This document shows positions 6,150 to 6,538 of a stretch of 6,538 nucleotides of DNA, piece after piece. Source of the DNA: an uncultured Clostridia bacterium (lineage in GTDB: Bacteria; Bacillota; Clostridia; Oscillospirales; Oscillospiraceae); contig CAMEIU010000119.1 of the NCBI GenBank assembly GCA_945918815.1, forward strand, positions 1-6,538, in the 5' to 3' direction. Each line of letters starts with the position of its first letter. The stretch's first letter is position 1. Made by a program: the position numbers and the translations under genes. The notes below the pieces were generated by a model. That model saw only the letters and a list, made by a program, of their open reading frames with translations, searched no databases and was not told the DNA's origin.

Positions 6150-6191
6150 TTTCAAATTTTCATGGGTTTTTTGTGCTATTTTTCAAATTTT
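6150..6191. repeat. 11-bp direct repeat upstream of the regulator promoter (possible operator or UP element)
   Basis: The sequence TTTCAAATTTT (plus-strand reading) occurs exactly at 6150-6160 and again at 6181-6191, 31 bases apart, or about three helical turns. The core hexamer TTTCAA appears a third time as the -35 box itself at 6126-6131. All copies lie just upstream of the -10 box of the regulator promoter. They could be binding sites for a transcription factor, including the PucR-like protein itself, or simply A/T-rich UP-element sequence. Low sequence complexity makes chance similarity a real alternative. Confidence 0.4.
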
Positions 6192-6264
6192 TCGTCATTT
6201 GCGCTAAATCGGCGGCAGGAACCGGGGGAAAACTCGTGATATGGGGCATGTGCAAGTTCACCAT

Positions 6265-6538
6265 TCATTCCGGGAACAGGGCCTGCTCCGCGGCCTCCGC
6301 CGGGATCTCCCGCGTCTGGCCCAGGGGAAGATCGCCCAGCTCCAGGCCCCCCTCCGAGATCCGCTTGAGATAGGTGACCGGCATGCCCCGGGAGGCCAGC
6401 ATCCGGCGGACCTGGTGGTACTTCCCTTCCCGAACCTCCACGATGCTCCTGCCCGGCCCCTGGGGCAGCAGCCGGGCCGGCAGGCACTGGTCGCCGTCCT
6501 TCAACAGGATGCCTTGGGCGAAGGCCTCCACGTCGGCG
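6265..6538 (-). CDS. rRNA pseudouridine synthase, RsuA/RluB family (C-terminal part, cut by the window edge)
   Basis: This is the C-terminal 90 or so residues of an enzyme that converts a specific uridine in rRNA to pseudouridine in the cytoplasm. The reading frame is open to the right edge, so the start, the S4-like RNA-binding domain and the catalytic Asp loop lie outside the window. What is visible is the family's C-terminal signature: AFAQGILLKDG, then EGKYHQVRRML, then a segment ending LELGDLPLGQTREI, which matches the conserved E-G-(K/R)-(Y/N)-(H/R)-Q-(V/I)-(K/R)-(R)-M and L-(x)-LG-x-L-x-x-G-x-x-R patterns of COG1187. A GTG codon at 6531 lies mid-domain and is not the real start, because the frame continues upstream with family-like residues (Ala-Asp). 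The stop is TGA at 6265. The family is secure. Which rRNA site it modifies (16S 516 for RsuA, or a 23S site for RluB) cannot be decided from this fragment. Confidence 0.9.
   Translation of the reverse strand, partial: ADVEAFAQGILLKDGDQCLPARLLPQGPGRSIVEVREGKYHQVRRMLASRGMPVTYLKRISEGGLELGDLPLGQTREIPAEAAEQALFPE

Noticed and set aside
6139..6167. Plus-strand TTGACA at 6139-6144 as a divergent promoter
   Set aside because: No acceptable -10 box lies 16-18 bases downstream (ATGGGT at the expected position), and no plausible plus-strand gene follows. The plus-strand TTGACA at 6098-6103 fails the same test.
4924..6207. Long plus-strand open frame opposite the regulator gene (over 400 codons)
   Set aside because: It is antisense to a gene with clear PucR domains, has a His/Gly/Val/Gln/Asp-rich composition typical of the reverse of GC-rich coding sequence, and no recognisable domain. 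Other long plus-strand frames (581-1513, 1879-2748, 3475-4278, 4340-5080) are rejected for the same reason.
1..6538. Search for CRISPR arrays, tRNA or rRNA genes, transposases, phage genes, attachment sites or toxin-antitoxin pairs
   Set aside because: No regularly spaced direct repeats, no tRNA-like cloverleaf and no mobile-element or defence protein signatures were recognised. Gaps are all shorter than about 220 bases and are described above.

Overview
The window is a tightly packed, moderately GC-rich chromosomal segment in which every supported gene lies on the minus strand, so the genes read from the right edge to the left. Gene content, gene order, the GC-rich codon third positions and two intergenic repeat types that I associate with gut Clostridia suggest an Oscillospiraceae/Ruminococcaceae-type Firmicute (Flavonifractor/Oscillibacter-like). 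The order is consistent with this but does not prove it, and no species can be named from the sequence alone.

Layout in transcription order: (1) the C-terminal part of an RsuA/RluB-type rRNA pseudouridine synthase, cut by the right edge; (2) a 216-base AT-rich intergenic region with a good sigma-A promoter and short direct repeats; (3) a PucR/CdaR-like regulator; (4) ftsE, 29 bases further on; (5) ftsX, overlapping ftsE by 14 bases; (6) a 150-base gap filled largely by a small inverted-repeat (MITE-like) element; (7) a secreted coiled-coil M23 peptidoglycan hydrolase; (8) a 74-base gap holding a strong RNA hairpin; (9) a membrane-anchored S41 (CtpA-type) PDZ protease with a TTG start; (10) greA, with its own near-consensus promoter that overlaps the protease stop codon; (11) a palindromic REP-like repeat downstream of greA at the left edge.

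Functionally, the central part looks like an envelope-remodelling module. FtsE/FtsX form a cell-division ABC-type complex that in other bacteria activates coiled-coil murein hydrolases outside the membrane, and such a hydrolase is encoded directly downstream. The S41 protease that follows belongs to a family known to trim or degrade envelope proteins, including cell-wall hydrolases in some species. The PucR-like regulator at the head of the cluster, with its own promoter, is a candidate regulator of the cluster, but this is inferred from position only. greA (transcription elongation) is probably a separate transcription unit. I see no wholly new system. The most interesting points are the regulator-FtsEX linkage, the catalytically complete M23 partner of FtsEX, and the structured elements between the genes.
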